This document shows, piece by piece, positions 35,968 to 45,143 of a stretch of 64,000 bases of DNA (position 1 is the first letter of the stretch; each line of letters begins with the position of its first letter). Source of the DNA: Apirhabdus apintestini. GTDB lineage: Bacteria > Pseudomonadota > Gammaproteobacteria > Enterobacterales > Enterobacteriaceae. Under the pieces are notes generated by a model. It was given only the letters and a program-made list of their open reading frames with translations, was not told where the DNA came from and did not search any database. The position numbers and the translations under genes are program-made. Location: NCBI GenBank assembly GCA_033977085.1, contig CP138906.1, forward strand, positions 806,001-870,000. Direction: 5' to 3'.

Positions 35968-36702
35968 ATGGAAGGCTGGCAACGCGCCTTTGTACTGCAC
36001 GCTCGCCCATGGAGCGAAACCAGCCTGATGCTCGATTTGTTTTCAGAGCAAACGGGCCGGGTGCGCATTGTGGCGAAGGGCGCCCGGGCGCGCCGTTCTA
36101 ATCTGAAAGGGGCGCTGCAGCCCTTTACTCCGCTGCTGGCGCGCTGGGGCGGCCGAGGTGAAGTTAAAACCCTGCGCGGCGCGGAGGCTGTATCACTCGC
36201 GCTACCGCTTAGTGGGATTCACCTCTATAGCGGGTTATATGTTAATGAGCTGGTTTCCCGGGTGCTGGAGCCAGAAACGTCATTTTCCGATCTGTTTTTC
36301 GATTATCTTCACTGCCTTCAGGCTCTGGCCTCTGCCTGTGGTCAGCTATCGCCGGAGCCGGCGCTGCGTCGCTTCGAACTGGCGTTACTGGGCCACCTTG
36401 GCTACGGCGTAGATTTCTTACACTGCGCCGGCAGCGGCGAGCAAGTTAGCGATACTATGACCTACCGATATCGTGCTGAGAAAGGCTTTATCGCGAGCCT
36501 GGTCACGGATAACTACAGCTTTACCGGAAGAGAACTGCGGGCGCTATCCTGTCGGGAGTTTCCGGATATTGGAACGTTAAAAGCCGCTAAGCGTTTTACG
36601 CGTATTGCGCTCAAACCCTATCTGGGCGGGCGCCCCCTCAAAAGCCGTGAACTGTTCCGCCAGTTTGTCCCTAAAAAGCCGCGGCCTGTACCGCACTCAT
36701 AA
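35968..36702 (+). CDS. recO: DNA repair protein RecO
   Basis: Recombination mediator that with RecR loads RecA on SSB-coated DNA and anneals strands. 244 residues. The N-terminal OB-fold begins MEGWQRAFVLHARPWSETS, the C-terminal helical domain includes ALLGHLGYGVDFLHCAGSG. Family length, no lesion. Fifteen bases after era. Confidence 0.96.
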   Translation: MEGWQRAFVLHARPWSETSLMLDLFSEQTGRVRIVAKGARARRSNLKGALQPFTPLLARWGGRGEVKTLRGAEAVSLALPLSGIHLYSGLYVNELVSRVLEPETSFSDLFFDYLHCLQALASACGQLSPEPALRRFELALLGHLGYGVDFLHCAGSGEQVSDTMTYRYRAEKGFIASLVTDNYSFTGRELRALSCREFPDIGTLKAAKRFTRIALKPYLGGRPLKSRELFRQFVPKKPRPVPHS

Positions 36703-36785
36703 ACACGAATCGCAGCATAGTCAGGCGCTCTCATCCCAGTGTAAACTGCGGCTCTACATCCCCGCTGACAACGTAAGGTAACCCT

Positions 36786-37517
36786 ATGACTGAATTGTTA
36801 TTAGGCGTCAATATCGATCATATCGCCACGCTGCGTAATGCGCGCGGGACGCGCTATCCCGATCCGGTGCAGGCGGCGTTTATCGCCGAGCAGGCCGGCG
36901 CCGATGGCATCACCGTCCATCTGCGTGAGGATCGCCGCCATATCACTGACCGCGACGTGCGTATCCTGCGCCAGACGCTGCACACGCGTATGAATCTTGA
37001 AATGGCAGTGACCGATGAAATGCTGGATATCGCCTGTGAACTTCAGCCCCATTTTTGCTGCCTGGTGCCGGAAAAAAGACGGGAAGTTACGACTGAGGGC
37101 GGGCTGGATGTGCTGGGTAATCTGGAGAATATCCGCGCGGCCTGCCACAGACTGGCGCAGGCCGGGATTCAGGTTTCATTGTTTATCGATCCGGAACTTG
37201 AGCAAATCGATGCTGCCCGTGAAGCCGGTGCGCCCTATATTGAGCTGCACACCGGCGCTTACGCTGATGCGAAAGATGAACCGCAGCGGATGCAGGAACT
37301 GTCCCGTATCGCCCGCGCCGCAGGCCGGGCGGCAGAGAAGGGGTTAAAAGTGAATGCCGGCCACGGCCTGACTTACCATAACGTGAAGGCGATTGCGGCG
37401 CTGCCGGAAATTCATGAACTTAATATTGGCCACGCCATTATCGGGCAGGCGGTCATCTGCGGGCTGCGGGATGCGGTGGCAGATATGAAGCGCTTAATGC
37501 TGGAAGCCCGGCAATAA
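36786..37517 (+). CDS. pdxJ: pyridoxine 5'-phosphate synthase
   Basis: Condenses 1-deoxyxylulose 5-phosphate with 3-amino-2-oxopropyl phosphate to pyridoxine phosphate, the ring-closing step of vitamin B6 synthesis. 243 residues, TIM barrel. GVNIDHIATLRNARGTRYPDP near the start, the catalytic glutamate region (MNLEMAVTDEM) at about 70-75, and the phosphate-binding end NIGHAIIGQAV at about 212. Preceded by a good ribosome site and overlapping acpS by one base. Intact, consistent with provision of B vitamins. Confidence 0.96.
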   Translation: MTELLLGVNIDHIATLRNARGTRYPDPVQAAFIAEQAGADGITVHLREDRRHITDRDVRILRQTLHTRMNLEMAVTDEMLDIACELQPHFCCLVPEKRREVTTEGGLDVLGNLENIRAACHRLAQAGIQVSLFIDPELEQIDAAREAGAPYIELHTGAYADAKDEPQRMQELSRIARAAGRAAEKGLKVNAGHGLTYHNVKAIAALPEIHELNIGHAIIGQAVICGLRDAVADMKRLMLEARQ

Positions 37518-37963
37518 TGGCGATTTTAGGGCTAGGTACCGATATTGTAGAGATATGCCGGATTGAGGCGGTGCTGGCACGCTCCGGTGATAAACTGGCG
37601 CGCCGCATCCTGGCGCAAGCAGAATTCGCGCGTTATAAGAGTCACCAGCAGCCAGCCCGTTTTTTAGCCAAACGCTTTGCGGTAAAAGAAGCCGCTGCCA
37701 AGGCATTTGGAACAGGGATCCGTAACGGACTCGCCTTCGCGCAATTTGAAGTGATCAATGATGAACTCGGTAAGCCGCAATTACGCTTTCACGGCGCGGC
37801 CGGTGAACTGGCCCGGCGCATGGGCGTATGCGCAGTTCACGTCTCGCTTGCCGATGAGCGGCGCTATGCCTGTGCGACGGTAATCATTGAGTGTTACCAA
37901 CGGTGCAAAACTGATCCACCCCAGCGGTTGAAAACTGATCCAGGGGTTAATCTGCTCCTCTGA
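37517..37963 (+). CDS. acpS: holo-[acyl-carrier-protein] synthase, C-terminus altered by IS
   Basis: Transfers phosphopantetheine from CoA to acyl carrier protein. Residues 1-125 match E. coli AcpS: GLGTDIVEICRIE (metal-binding Asp9), FLAKRFAVKEAAAKAFGTG (catalytic Glu/Lys block at about 50-68), up to YACATVIIE. An IS21 copy then begins at 37892, inside the final codons, so the reading frame runs 23 residues into the IS before stopping. The duplicated fragments downstream show the original end as IIEGVR and stop, so only about three native residues were lost. Function is plausible. Confidence 0.88.
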   Translation: MAILGLGTDIVEICRIEAVLARSGDKLARRILAQAEFARYKSHQQPARFLAKRFAVKEAAAKAFGTGIRNGLAFAQFEVINDELGKPQLRFHGAAGELARRMGVCAVHVSLADERRYACATVIIECYQRCKTDPPQRLKTDPGVNLLL

Positions 37964-37977
37964 ATACAGGGGAGCTT

Positions 37978-38995
<1,018 letters not shown>

Positions 38996-38999
<4 letters not shown>

Positions 39000-39777
39000 T
39001 GGTCGAACTACAACATCAACGGCTGATGGTGCTTGCTGAACAGCCCAGCTGGACAGCCTTATCGGCGCGGCGCCGGCACTGTCGCAACAGGCAGTGGATC
39101 AGGAATGGAGCTATATGGACTTCCCGGAGCACCTGCTACATGAGGAGAAACTGGCCCGGCATCAGCGTAAACAGGCGATGTACACGCGGATGGCAGCCTT
39201 CCCGGCGGTGAAGACGTTCGAGGAATACGACTTCACCTTCGCCACCGGCGCACCTCAGAAGCAAATCCAGTCGCTGCGTTCCCTGAGCTTCATCGAACGT
39301 AACGAAAACATCGTGTTGCTGGGCCCCTCGGGCGTGGGGAAAACACATCTGGCGATAGCCATGGGCTACGAGGCAGTACGGGCGGGCATCAAGGTTCGCT
39401 TCACAACAGCAGCGGACCTGCTGTTACAGTTGTCGACTTCCCAGCGTCAGGGGCGTTACAAAACGACACTCAATCGCGGTGTCATGGCCCCCAAACTGCT
39501 CATCATCGACGAAATAGGCTATCTGCCGTTCAGCCAGGAAGAGGCAAAGCTGTTCTTCCAGGTCATTGCCAAACGTTACGAAAAGAGCGCGATGATCCTG
39601 ACCTCTAACCTGCCGTTCGGGCAGTGGGACCAGACGTTCGCGGGTGATGCAGCCCTGACATCGGCAATGCTGGACCGGATCTTACATCACTCACACGTAG
39701 TCCAGATAAAAGGAGAGAGCTATCGACTGAAGCAGAAACGAAAGGCCGGGGTTATAGCGGAAGCTAATCCTGAGTAA
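38996..39777 (+). pseudogene. istB: IS21 helper ATPase IstB, copy 2, 5' frameshift
   Basis: The frame starting ATG at 38996 reads MMVELQHQRLMVLAEQ and then shifts near 39042; the rest from SLIGAAPALSQQ onward is continuous in the next frame. A GTG at 39094 could start a 227-residue form containing Walker A GPSGVGKTHLA and Walker B LLIIDEIGYL. The 5' shift is shared with copy 1, the internal lesion of copy 1 is absent. Confidence 0.8.
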
Positions 39778-39845
39778 GCAAGGTGGATCAATATTAGACC
39801 GTTGGTGGTGACGGTAAGTGGATCACTTTTTACCCGTTGTTGACA

Positions 39846-40255
39846 TTGAGGGAGTGCGATAGCTTATCCGCATGGTGGAGCAGGATAAATTTATCTCACC
39901 AGCAATTTGTTGAAGCGATCGACGATGAACCCGGTAAGCCGCAATTACGCTTTCACGGCGCGGCCGGTGAACTGGCCCGGCGCATGGGCGTATGCGCAGT
40001 TCACGTCTCGCTTGCCGATGAGCGGCGCTATGCCTGTGCGACGGTAATCATTGAGGGAGTGCGATAGCTTATCCGCATGGTGGAGCAGGATAAATTTATC
40101 TCACCAGCAATTTGTTGAAGCGATCGACGATGAACCCGGTAAGCCGCAATTACGCTTTCACGGCGCGGCCGGTGAACTGGCCCGGCGCATGGGCGTATGC
40201 GCAGTTCACGTCTCGCTCGCCGATGAGCGGCGCTATGCCTGTGCGACGGTAATCA
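39846..40255. repeat. 205-bp tandem repeat of the acpS end
   Basis: Two head-to-tail units (39846-40050 and 40051-40255) differ at one position by eye (CTTGCC against CTCGCC). Each begins TTGAGGGAGTGCGATAGC, carries about 60 bases resembling the end of yfhL (AGCTTATCCGCATGGTGGAG), then a fragment of acpS identical to the real gene from GGTAAGCCGCAATTACGC to ATCATTGAG. A third, diverged start follows at 40256 and runs into yfhL. The IS lies exactly at the boundary between acpS and the first unit. Confidence 0.9.
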
Positions 40256-40265
40256 TTGAGGGGCG

Positions 40266-40525
40266 CTATAGCTTATCCGCATGGTGGAGCAGCACAAATT
40301 TATCCCAAAGCTGCTCTTCCGTTTCCTGATGAGCAGGATCGACAATAATCGTATTCGGGATTGGGCAGACTTTCTGGCACGTCGGGGTATCGTAATGGCC
40401 GATACACTCGGTGCAGCGATCGCTGTCAATCTGGTAAATGTTCTCCCCATGGAGATGGCATCGTTCGGGCATTCCGGCTCGCACATATCGCAATTAATGC
40501 ATTTTTTGGTAATTAATAACGCCAT
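40266..40525 (-). pseudogene. yfhL: 4Fe-4S ferredoxin YfhL, frameshifted
   Basis: Small iron-sulfur protein with two 4Fe-4S cluster motifs, about 86 residues. The first motif CINCDMCEPEC is in the frame starting at 40525; a base is missing from a GGGG run near 40448 after AISMG, and the second motif (CTECIGHYDTPTCQKVCP) with the end EQLWDKFVLLHHADKL is in the next frame. The overlap of its end with the acpS repeats suggests the repeats formed from the acpS/yfhL junction. Confidence 0.88.
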
Positions 40526-40621
40526 GGGGCAGTTCTCATCGCTCTCACAGGGGGCGGCATTATACGCTGAATTATCTTTTGGTTGCAGATCGATATTTAT
40601 GCATTATTGCATAGAATGCAA
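40526..40621. other. left edge of the phage-tail locus
   Basis: Junction between the host gene yfhL and the repressor gene. No integrase gene and no obvious attachment-site repeat were seen here or at the right edge near 56 kb. Confidence 0.4.
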
Positions 40622-41298
40622 TCAAGGTGCCCAAAGCGTTGATTTGGCAATCCCTGCTACGTACTGCATTTTCGCCACATCGCTTTTTGCAAGACGGATA
40701 GGCGCATGATCTTCATTAACCGGCAGGAGATGATAAAAACCATCCCGCTCAAATAAAAACGTCTTCACCATGACTTCGCCATTGTGCGTGACCACCAGCA
40801 CTTCATCTCCGGGATGAAAATTATGATTGGGCTCAATAATGACGAATTCCCCTTCTTTAATACGCGGCATCATTGAATCCCCTACGCATTTCAGCGCATA
40901 GACTTCCTCATCGCTGGAAGGCCAGCGCAAATAGCCGTCACCGGCACCGACCGGATATTCCATATCGCTCCAGTAGCCGCCGTGCCCAAGCTGCGTATTG
41001 CCAAGCACCGGCACGCCGCGCGCGTGAAACTGGCAGGGTTCATTAGCCAGCGCGGGTTTATCGCCGTCGGGATTCTCCGGCATATATTTCAGATCCCGCT
41101 CAATCAGATCGACCGGTGACACGCCAAAAAGCTGGCGATGTGGCTAAGCGTGGTGTACTTGGGATCGCGCACCTCTCCGGTTAACATGCGGTGCAGAGTA
41201 GACTGCTGCATTTTAAGCTGCCGCGCCAGGCCAGTAACGCTAGAGATCCCGGCTTTATCCATAAGGTATTTGATATTTCTCTCTAAAGTGTCGGCCAT
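40622..41298 (-). pseudogene. phage-type S24 repressor (CI/LexA-like), frameshifted
   Basis: N-terminal helix-turn-helix of the XRE type (NIKYLMDKAGISSVTGLARQLKMQQSTLHRMLTGE) followed by a LexA/CI-type self-cleaving domain: probable cleavage region PVGAGDGY, catalytic serine in VGDSMMPRI, catalytic lysine in GEVMVKTF. The two halves are in different frames, joined near 41115 where one T is missing in SFLGVSPVDL. As a whole gene it would be a DNA-damage-inactivated repressor of the locus. Divergent from the antiterminator gene, with candidate operators between them. Confidence 0.85.
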
Positions 41299-41327
41299 GA
41301 GTTCCACGCTATTTCAAACGGCGATTC

Positions 41328-41400
41328 AATCCATGCATATTCGCATAAAAAAAGCACGATTCAATTCGTTTATGGATTGCAGTTTAATGCATTTATGGAT
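41328..41400. promoter_or_regulatory. candidate repressor operators
   Basis: Three copies of the hexamer ATGGAT or its complement occur in 73 bases: AATCCAT at 41328, ATGGATT at 41372 and ATGGAT at 41395. The first and second form an inverted pair, the second and third a direct pair (both within TTTATGGAT). They lie just upstream of the repressor start and before the antiterminator gene. Binding is inferred from position only. Confidence 0.45.
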
Positions 41401-41553
41401 AATCTCAGTTTGGAGCTATACGGAAACGGATTTCTCATCATGCCGACGGAATGGCTATGTTAAGTAAGTAAAGGTAGGCAGTAGGCAACATTGGCATCGC
41501 AGACGCGGTAACATGCGGCTTCAAGGCGAACGGTGATGAGAGGGGGAGAAAGA

Positions 41554-41984
41554 ATGCGAAATATTCAGCGAGTGCTGGAGCTTTGGGGGGCTGGGCCGCC
41601 CGGGATAATCACGGACTAGGATGGTCACCGGTCGCTGCGGGATTCAAAGGATTAATCACTGCACCGCGCTCTTCGCGCCCGTGCTGCTGTGATGATGATG
41701 GTCTGGTCATTGATGCCTGTGTGGCAAGACTGCGCCAGATTAGGCAAACGGGGGAATTCGACCTTGTGGTAGCACATTATGTCTATGGTGCATCTAAAAG
41801 AACGCTGGCGCGCCTGCTTAAACAGGATGAGAAAACGGTGCGGGTGCAGTTACAGGTTGCAGAGGGGTTTATCGATGGATGCCTGAGTATGCTAAATGCG
41901 CGCCTGGAAATGGACCCCGAAGTTGAAATAGAAATAAAAAAGGCGCCTGAGCACAGTCGCCGCCGCGTTGCGATGTTTGCGTAA
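41554..41984 (+). pseudogene. phage antitermination protein Q-like, frameshifted
   Basis: Resembles the Phage_antitermQ family (DUF1133-type neighbours of lysis genes in lambdoid prophages): RNIQRVLELWG, then WAARDNHGLGWSPVAAGFKGL, DDDGLVIDACVARL, DLVVAHYVYGASKRTLARLLKQDEKTVRVQLQVAEGFIDGCLSMLNARLEMDP. The ATG at 41554 with a GGGGGAG ribosome site gives the family N-terminus, but a base is missing near 41592 (GAWAA), so the ORF from 41583 is out of frame with it. Q proteins let RNA polymerase read through terminators before the late genes; a terminator array follows directly. Confidence 0.78.
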
Positions 41985-42086
41985 CGGCGCGTAAATTAAT
42001 TTGTATTCATAGCCTCACTTTTTGCGGTGATATTAAATGCTACGCATCGTAGGTTATTATTTATTTATAATCTCAATATATATAAA

Positions 42087-42430
42087 AGGCGCTGAAAAGC
42101 GCTTTTTCTACTTCTGGTATAAATAAGTGAAATAACCGCTTGTGCGGTCCGCAGAAATGCGGTTAAGCTATTTATACTGACGATGAGTTAATAAGGCGCT
42201 GAAAAGCGCTTTTTCTATTTCTCATATAAATAAGTGAAATAACCGCTTGCGCGGTCCGCAAAAATGCGGCTAAGCTATTTACACTGGCGATAAGTTAATA
42301 AGGCGCCAAAAGGCGCTTTATTACTTTTAATATAAATAAGTGAAATAGACGCTTGCGCGGTCCGCAGAAAAGCGGCTAAGCTGTTTATACTGACAATAGG
42401 TTAATAAAGCGCTGAAAGGCGCTTTTTTAT
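42087..42430 (+). repeat. four-unit 107-bp array, each unit starting with a terminator-like hairpin
   Basis: Units start at 42087, 42194, 42301 and 42407 (the last one truncated to its hairpin). Each opens with a GCGCT-GAAA-AGCGC type stem followed by a T run, then TATAAATAAGTGAAATA, an 11-bp dyad around GCGGTCCGC inside a larger AACCGC...GCGGTT stem, and a TATACT or TACACT box before the next hairpin. Stem bases covary: unit 3 has GCGCC/GGCGC in place of GCGCT/AGCGC, and unit 4 changes the outer pair to AAGCGC/GCGCTT. It separates the Q-like gene from the lysis genes. No coding frame. Confidence 0.85.
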
Positions 42431-42507
42431 CTCCTAACGTAAGTGAACGATTTGACACAGCAATTCAATCTATCTGGAATATAGAATAATAATCAGGTTT
42501 AAACAGT

Positions 42508-42962
42508 ATGAATATTAGTGAAAAAGGAATAGCCCTTATTAAAAACTTTGAGGGATGTCGCCTTGAAGCTTATCCCGATCCGCCACGGGCGGCGACCCTG
42601 GAGTATTGGCTACGGATGGACGCGGCCCGTTGATGGCGTTCCGGTTCATAAAGACATGAAAATTACGCGTAATAAAGCCGAACAGCCTCCTGCGCTGTGG
42701 GCTGGTGAGCTATGAACAGGCGGTGAATCGTTTGCTTAAAGTCCCGGTGAGCCAAAATCAGTTTGATGCACTAGTTAGCCTGGCCTGGAATATTGGTACC
42801 CGCGCATTTTCCACCTCGCTGCTACTTCAGAAATTGAATCAGGGCAATTATCAGGGCGCCGCGCAGCAATTTTTGCGCTGGACATGGGCTGGCGGGGAGT
42901 CGATGCCCGGCCTGGTCAGGCGCCGCCGGGCAGAGCAGGACTATTTTCTTTCCGCAGCATAG
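42508..42962 (+). pseudogene. phage lysozyme (endolysin, GH24 type), frameshifted
   Basis: Starts MNISEKGIALIKNFEGCRLEAYPD, with the catalytic glutamate in FEG, and ends with the family core VSYEQAVNRLLKVPVSQNQFDALVSLAWNIGTRAFSTSLLLQKLN...GLVRRRRAEQDYF. Between 42585 and 42705 the frame changes at least three times (the SIGYGWTRPVDGVPVHKDMKIT segment is in another frame). P22/lambdoid muramidase fold; would degrade the cell wall for release. Confidence 0.85.
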
Positions 42963-43223
42963 CCGGCCATATAAACATACGGCAAATCTACCGCGCCGTG
43001 ATTCAATTTTAATAAGATGCTCATCTGTCATAATGCATGGACGCTATTTAGGTTTCGCCTGGTTACTTAGTATATTGCTGACTCGTTTTTATTATTTATT
43101 AGCGCCGGATAAGTAGTTATCGCGCGGCATGATACCAACGCCGTTTGACGCAAAATAGCTATTTTAATAATAAACGGGCGGAGGGAGATAGTTGAGATCT
43201 TCGGGCGTATCCGGAGAAGTACG
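42963..43223. other. AT-rich spacer between lysozyme and holin
   Basis: About 260 bases with no recognised gene or RNA; only the holin ribosome site (GGAGAAG) can be pointed to near its end. Confidence 0.35.
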
Positions 43224-43562
43224 GTGTACAATATTCATGAGATTACAGATAAAAGCATGAAATGGGTGAATGATTATCTCCCGTCATTATTAGCCGCTGG
43301 CGCAGCCGGTAGTATCTCTGCGTTAATGAGCATATATGATGGAAAGTCAGTAGTAAAAACGGTTACCGGTGCGCTGTCGTGTGGCATTCTGACGCTAGCC
43401 ATAGCCGGTTCACTGGAGTTATTTGGCTTACCGGCAAATGCGGTAACATTCGTAGGGGCGACTATTGGGTTTGTTGGTGCAGAAAAGGTTCGAGATAAAG
43501 CGCTGACAATCTTTAATCGGCGCTCACCTGGCAGTGAAATTAGAAAGTCATCGGGGAAATAA
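43224..43562 (+). CDS. phage holin, lambda/HP1-like
   Basis: 112 residues from a GTG start. Amphipathic N-terminus (MYNIHEITDKSMKWVNDYL), hydrophobic segments at about 20-40 (LLAAGAAGSISALM), 50-68 (GALSCGILTLAIAGSLEL) and 72-88 (ANAVTFVGATIGFVGAEKV), and a basic C-tail. This matches the Phage_holin_3 type. Would form the inner-membrane lesion for lysozyme. Intact, which contrasts with the lysozyme. Confidence 0.75.
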   Translation: MYNIHEITDKSMKWVNDYLPSLLAAGAAGSISALMSIYDGKSVVKTVTGALSCGILTLAIAGSLELFGLPANAVTFVGATIGFVGAEKVRDKALTIFNRRSPGSEIRKSSGK

Positions 43563-43942
43563 ACGCAGAATTAACAGGATATTTCTGTGAGCGACATCAT
43601 TGTATAAAGAATATGTTACTCGCCCAGATTATCACTTTTCTCAGTGAGAAAAACAGGCTGCCTGGGTAAATTTTCAGTATGCGTCTTCAAATAATACGAT
43701 AGCGAACTGTAAGAAAGTAAATGCTATTAATAATTGAATTTTCTCTTCTGGTTATATTTATCGCCGGTGAGTGATGTAATTAATGGCCTGTTAACAGGTT
43801 TTATCGGGGCTGAATAACAGCGCTATTATTACTAACCGGCGGGCTATTACGCGCTGAGCATATTTATTTAATTGTACGGCGCGTTAAGCCTCAGCCAATA
43901 AACAGCGTGGTCAACATAATAATGGGAAACTGGGGAACAGCC
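43563..43942. other. AT-rich spacer between holin and spanin-like gene
   Basis: About 380 bases; no gene, tRNA or repeat recognised. Confidence 0.35.
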
Positions 43943-44428
43943 ATGTTGAAGTTTCTTCCTGTCTTTGCATTTATTGCCGCTGGTGCCTTTGGCTATCGGA
44001 TTGGGTATCAGCGCGCGCAGGAAAATGGCAGGCGCAATGGGCGCAGTACAGTGCAAAGCAGGCACAAACGCTGGCGCGGCAACAGGCGCAGTTCCGGGTC
44101 GAAGAACAGCGCAGAAATCAGGCGGTAAAGGAGGTGACAGACCGTGTGGAAAAACAACTGGCTAATGCGAATCGCGATGCCGCTGATGCCCGCTCTGCTG
44201 CTCAGCGCCTGCACGCTCAGCTCCAGGCGATATCGGCACGACGCCGGCGCCTCCTGCGATACCGGGGCTTGCGGTGCAGGCGCGTCAGCCAAAACCGCCT
44301 GCGATATGCTTGCCCGGCTGTTCGCGCAATCTGTCGCGCGCAATCAACAACTGGCAGCGTTTGCTGACGACGCCTGGCGGCGAGGCCGAGCCTGTGAAGC
44401 CAGTTATGACGCATTAACGGTACGATAA
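43943..44428 (+). pseudogene. DUF2514-type lysis (spanin-like) protein, frameshifted
   Basis: N-terminal membrane anchor MLKFLPVFAFIAAGAFGYRIGYQRAQE, then a coiled-coil segment in another frame (WAQYSAKQAQTLARQQAQFRVEEQRRNQAVKEVTDRVEKQLANANRDAADARSAAQRLHAQL), then a C-terminus in a third frame (CDMLARLFAQSVARNQQLAAFADDAWRRGRACEASYDAL). The order fits Rz-like inner-membrane spanins of the DUF2514 group. Two indels, one in an A run near 44025. A short lipoprotein-like frame starting at 44144 overlaps it (LLLSAC), which could be an embedded outer-membrane partner, but its C-terminal half coincides with the third part of this protein. Confidence 0.65.
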
Positions 44429-44530
44429 ACGCACCACCGCCTTTTTGGGTGAGGCTAAACCTGGCGGTAACCGGCGTTCAGCTATTAGCTTTGTTTCGCC
44501 AGCCGCACATTTTTTCAATTTCATCGATTT

Positions 44531-44556
44531 AAAGCCCCGAACTTTCGGGGCTTTTT
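44531..44556 (+). terminator. terminator between lysis and tail genes
   Basis: AAGCCCCGAA pairs with TTCGGGGCTT around a CT loop, followed by five T. It stands exactly between lysis cassette and tail operon, so either the tail genes have their own promoter or transcription is antiterminated. Confidence 0.85.
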
Positions 44557-44597
44557 ATGCGCGCCTACTGCGGTAATCGCGCATTAAAGGAGGGGAT

Positions 44598-45140
44598 GTG
44601 ACTAACAGTAGCAACGCACCGGGGTGGCTGACGCCCCGGAACGATGACCCGGCGTATGACGCCGAGCTGGATAAACTTATCGCCGGCTGGATTACCGGTG
44701 TTTCCGGGCTGTCGTCACAGGCGGTCATCCCGATGCGTAATGAGGGGCAGGAACCGCCGAAGGTGGAGAACTGGTGTGAATATGCGGCGGTATTTATCGG
44801 GCGTGACCCGAATGCCGTCTGTACGGCGCAGGAAGAGGAGCTGGTCACGCTAAAGCGGGGCGAGACCGTTTCCTGTCGTCTGTGGTTCTGGGGGCCGCTC
44901 GGCCAGCGTTACGCCGCGCGATTCCTTGACGGCGTACTGGTTGCCCAGAACCAGGATGAACTGCGCGCGCTGGGCTTCGCCTTCGGCGGTCATGGGGCGC
45001 TAATCGGCGTTGCCAAACAAATTAATAACCAATGGGTAAAGCGTTATGACGTGACGCTGCGCCTTTATCGCACGGTGGCGCGTGAGTACGGCGTAATGTC
45101 GCTGACTCAGGCCCCCGTCACTTTCTTCACAGGAGAATAA
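44598..45140 (+). CDS. phage neck terminator protein (gp12-like, LIC_12616 family)
   Basis: 180 residues from a GTG with an AGGAGGGG ribosome site. Sequence features of the LIC_12616/neck terminator group: WITGVSGLSSQAVIPMRNEGQEPPKVENWCEYAAVFIG and a C-terminal VTFFTGE. In contractile phages it caps the tail tube at the head side. First gene of the tail operon, 3 bases before the sheath start. Assignment rests on resemblance and its place before the sheath. Confidence 0.7.
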   Translation: MTNSSNAPGWLTPRNDDPAYDAELDKLIAGWITGVSGLSSQAVIPMRNEGQEPPKVENWCEYAAVFIGRDPNAVCTAQEEELVTLKRGETVSCRLWFWGPLGQRYAARFLDGVLVAQNQDELRALGFAFGGHGALIGVAKQINNQWVKRYDVTLRLYRTVAREYGVMSLTQAPVTFFTGE

Positions 45141-45143
45141 GTT

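Noticed and set aside
40051..40329. Stand-alone gene made of acpS end plus extra residues
   Set aside because: It is only the second 205-bp repeat unit read through into yfhL; no start site or complete domain.
42087..42430. CRISPR-like repeat array
   Set aside because: Units are about 107 bp, contiguous and homologous throughout, with no unique spacers between short repeats and no cas genes.
44144..44428. Separate Rz1-type lipoprotein gene
   Set aside because: The LLLSAC segment looks like a lipobox, but the C-terminal half of this frame matches the end of the DUF2514 protein, so it is better explained as a frameshifted part of one gene.
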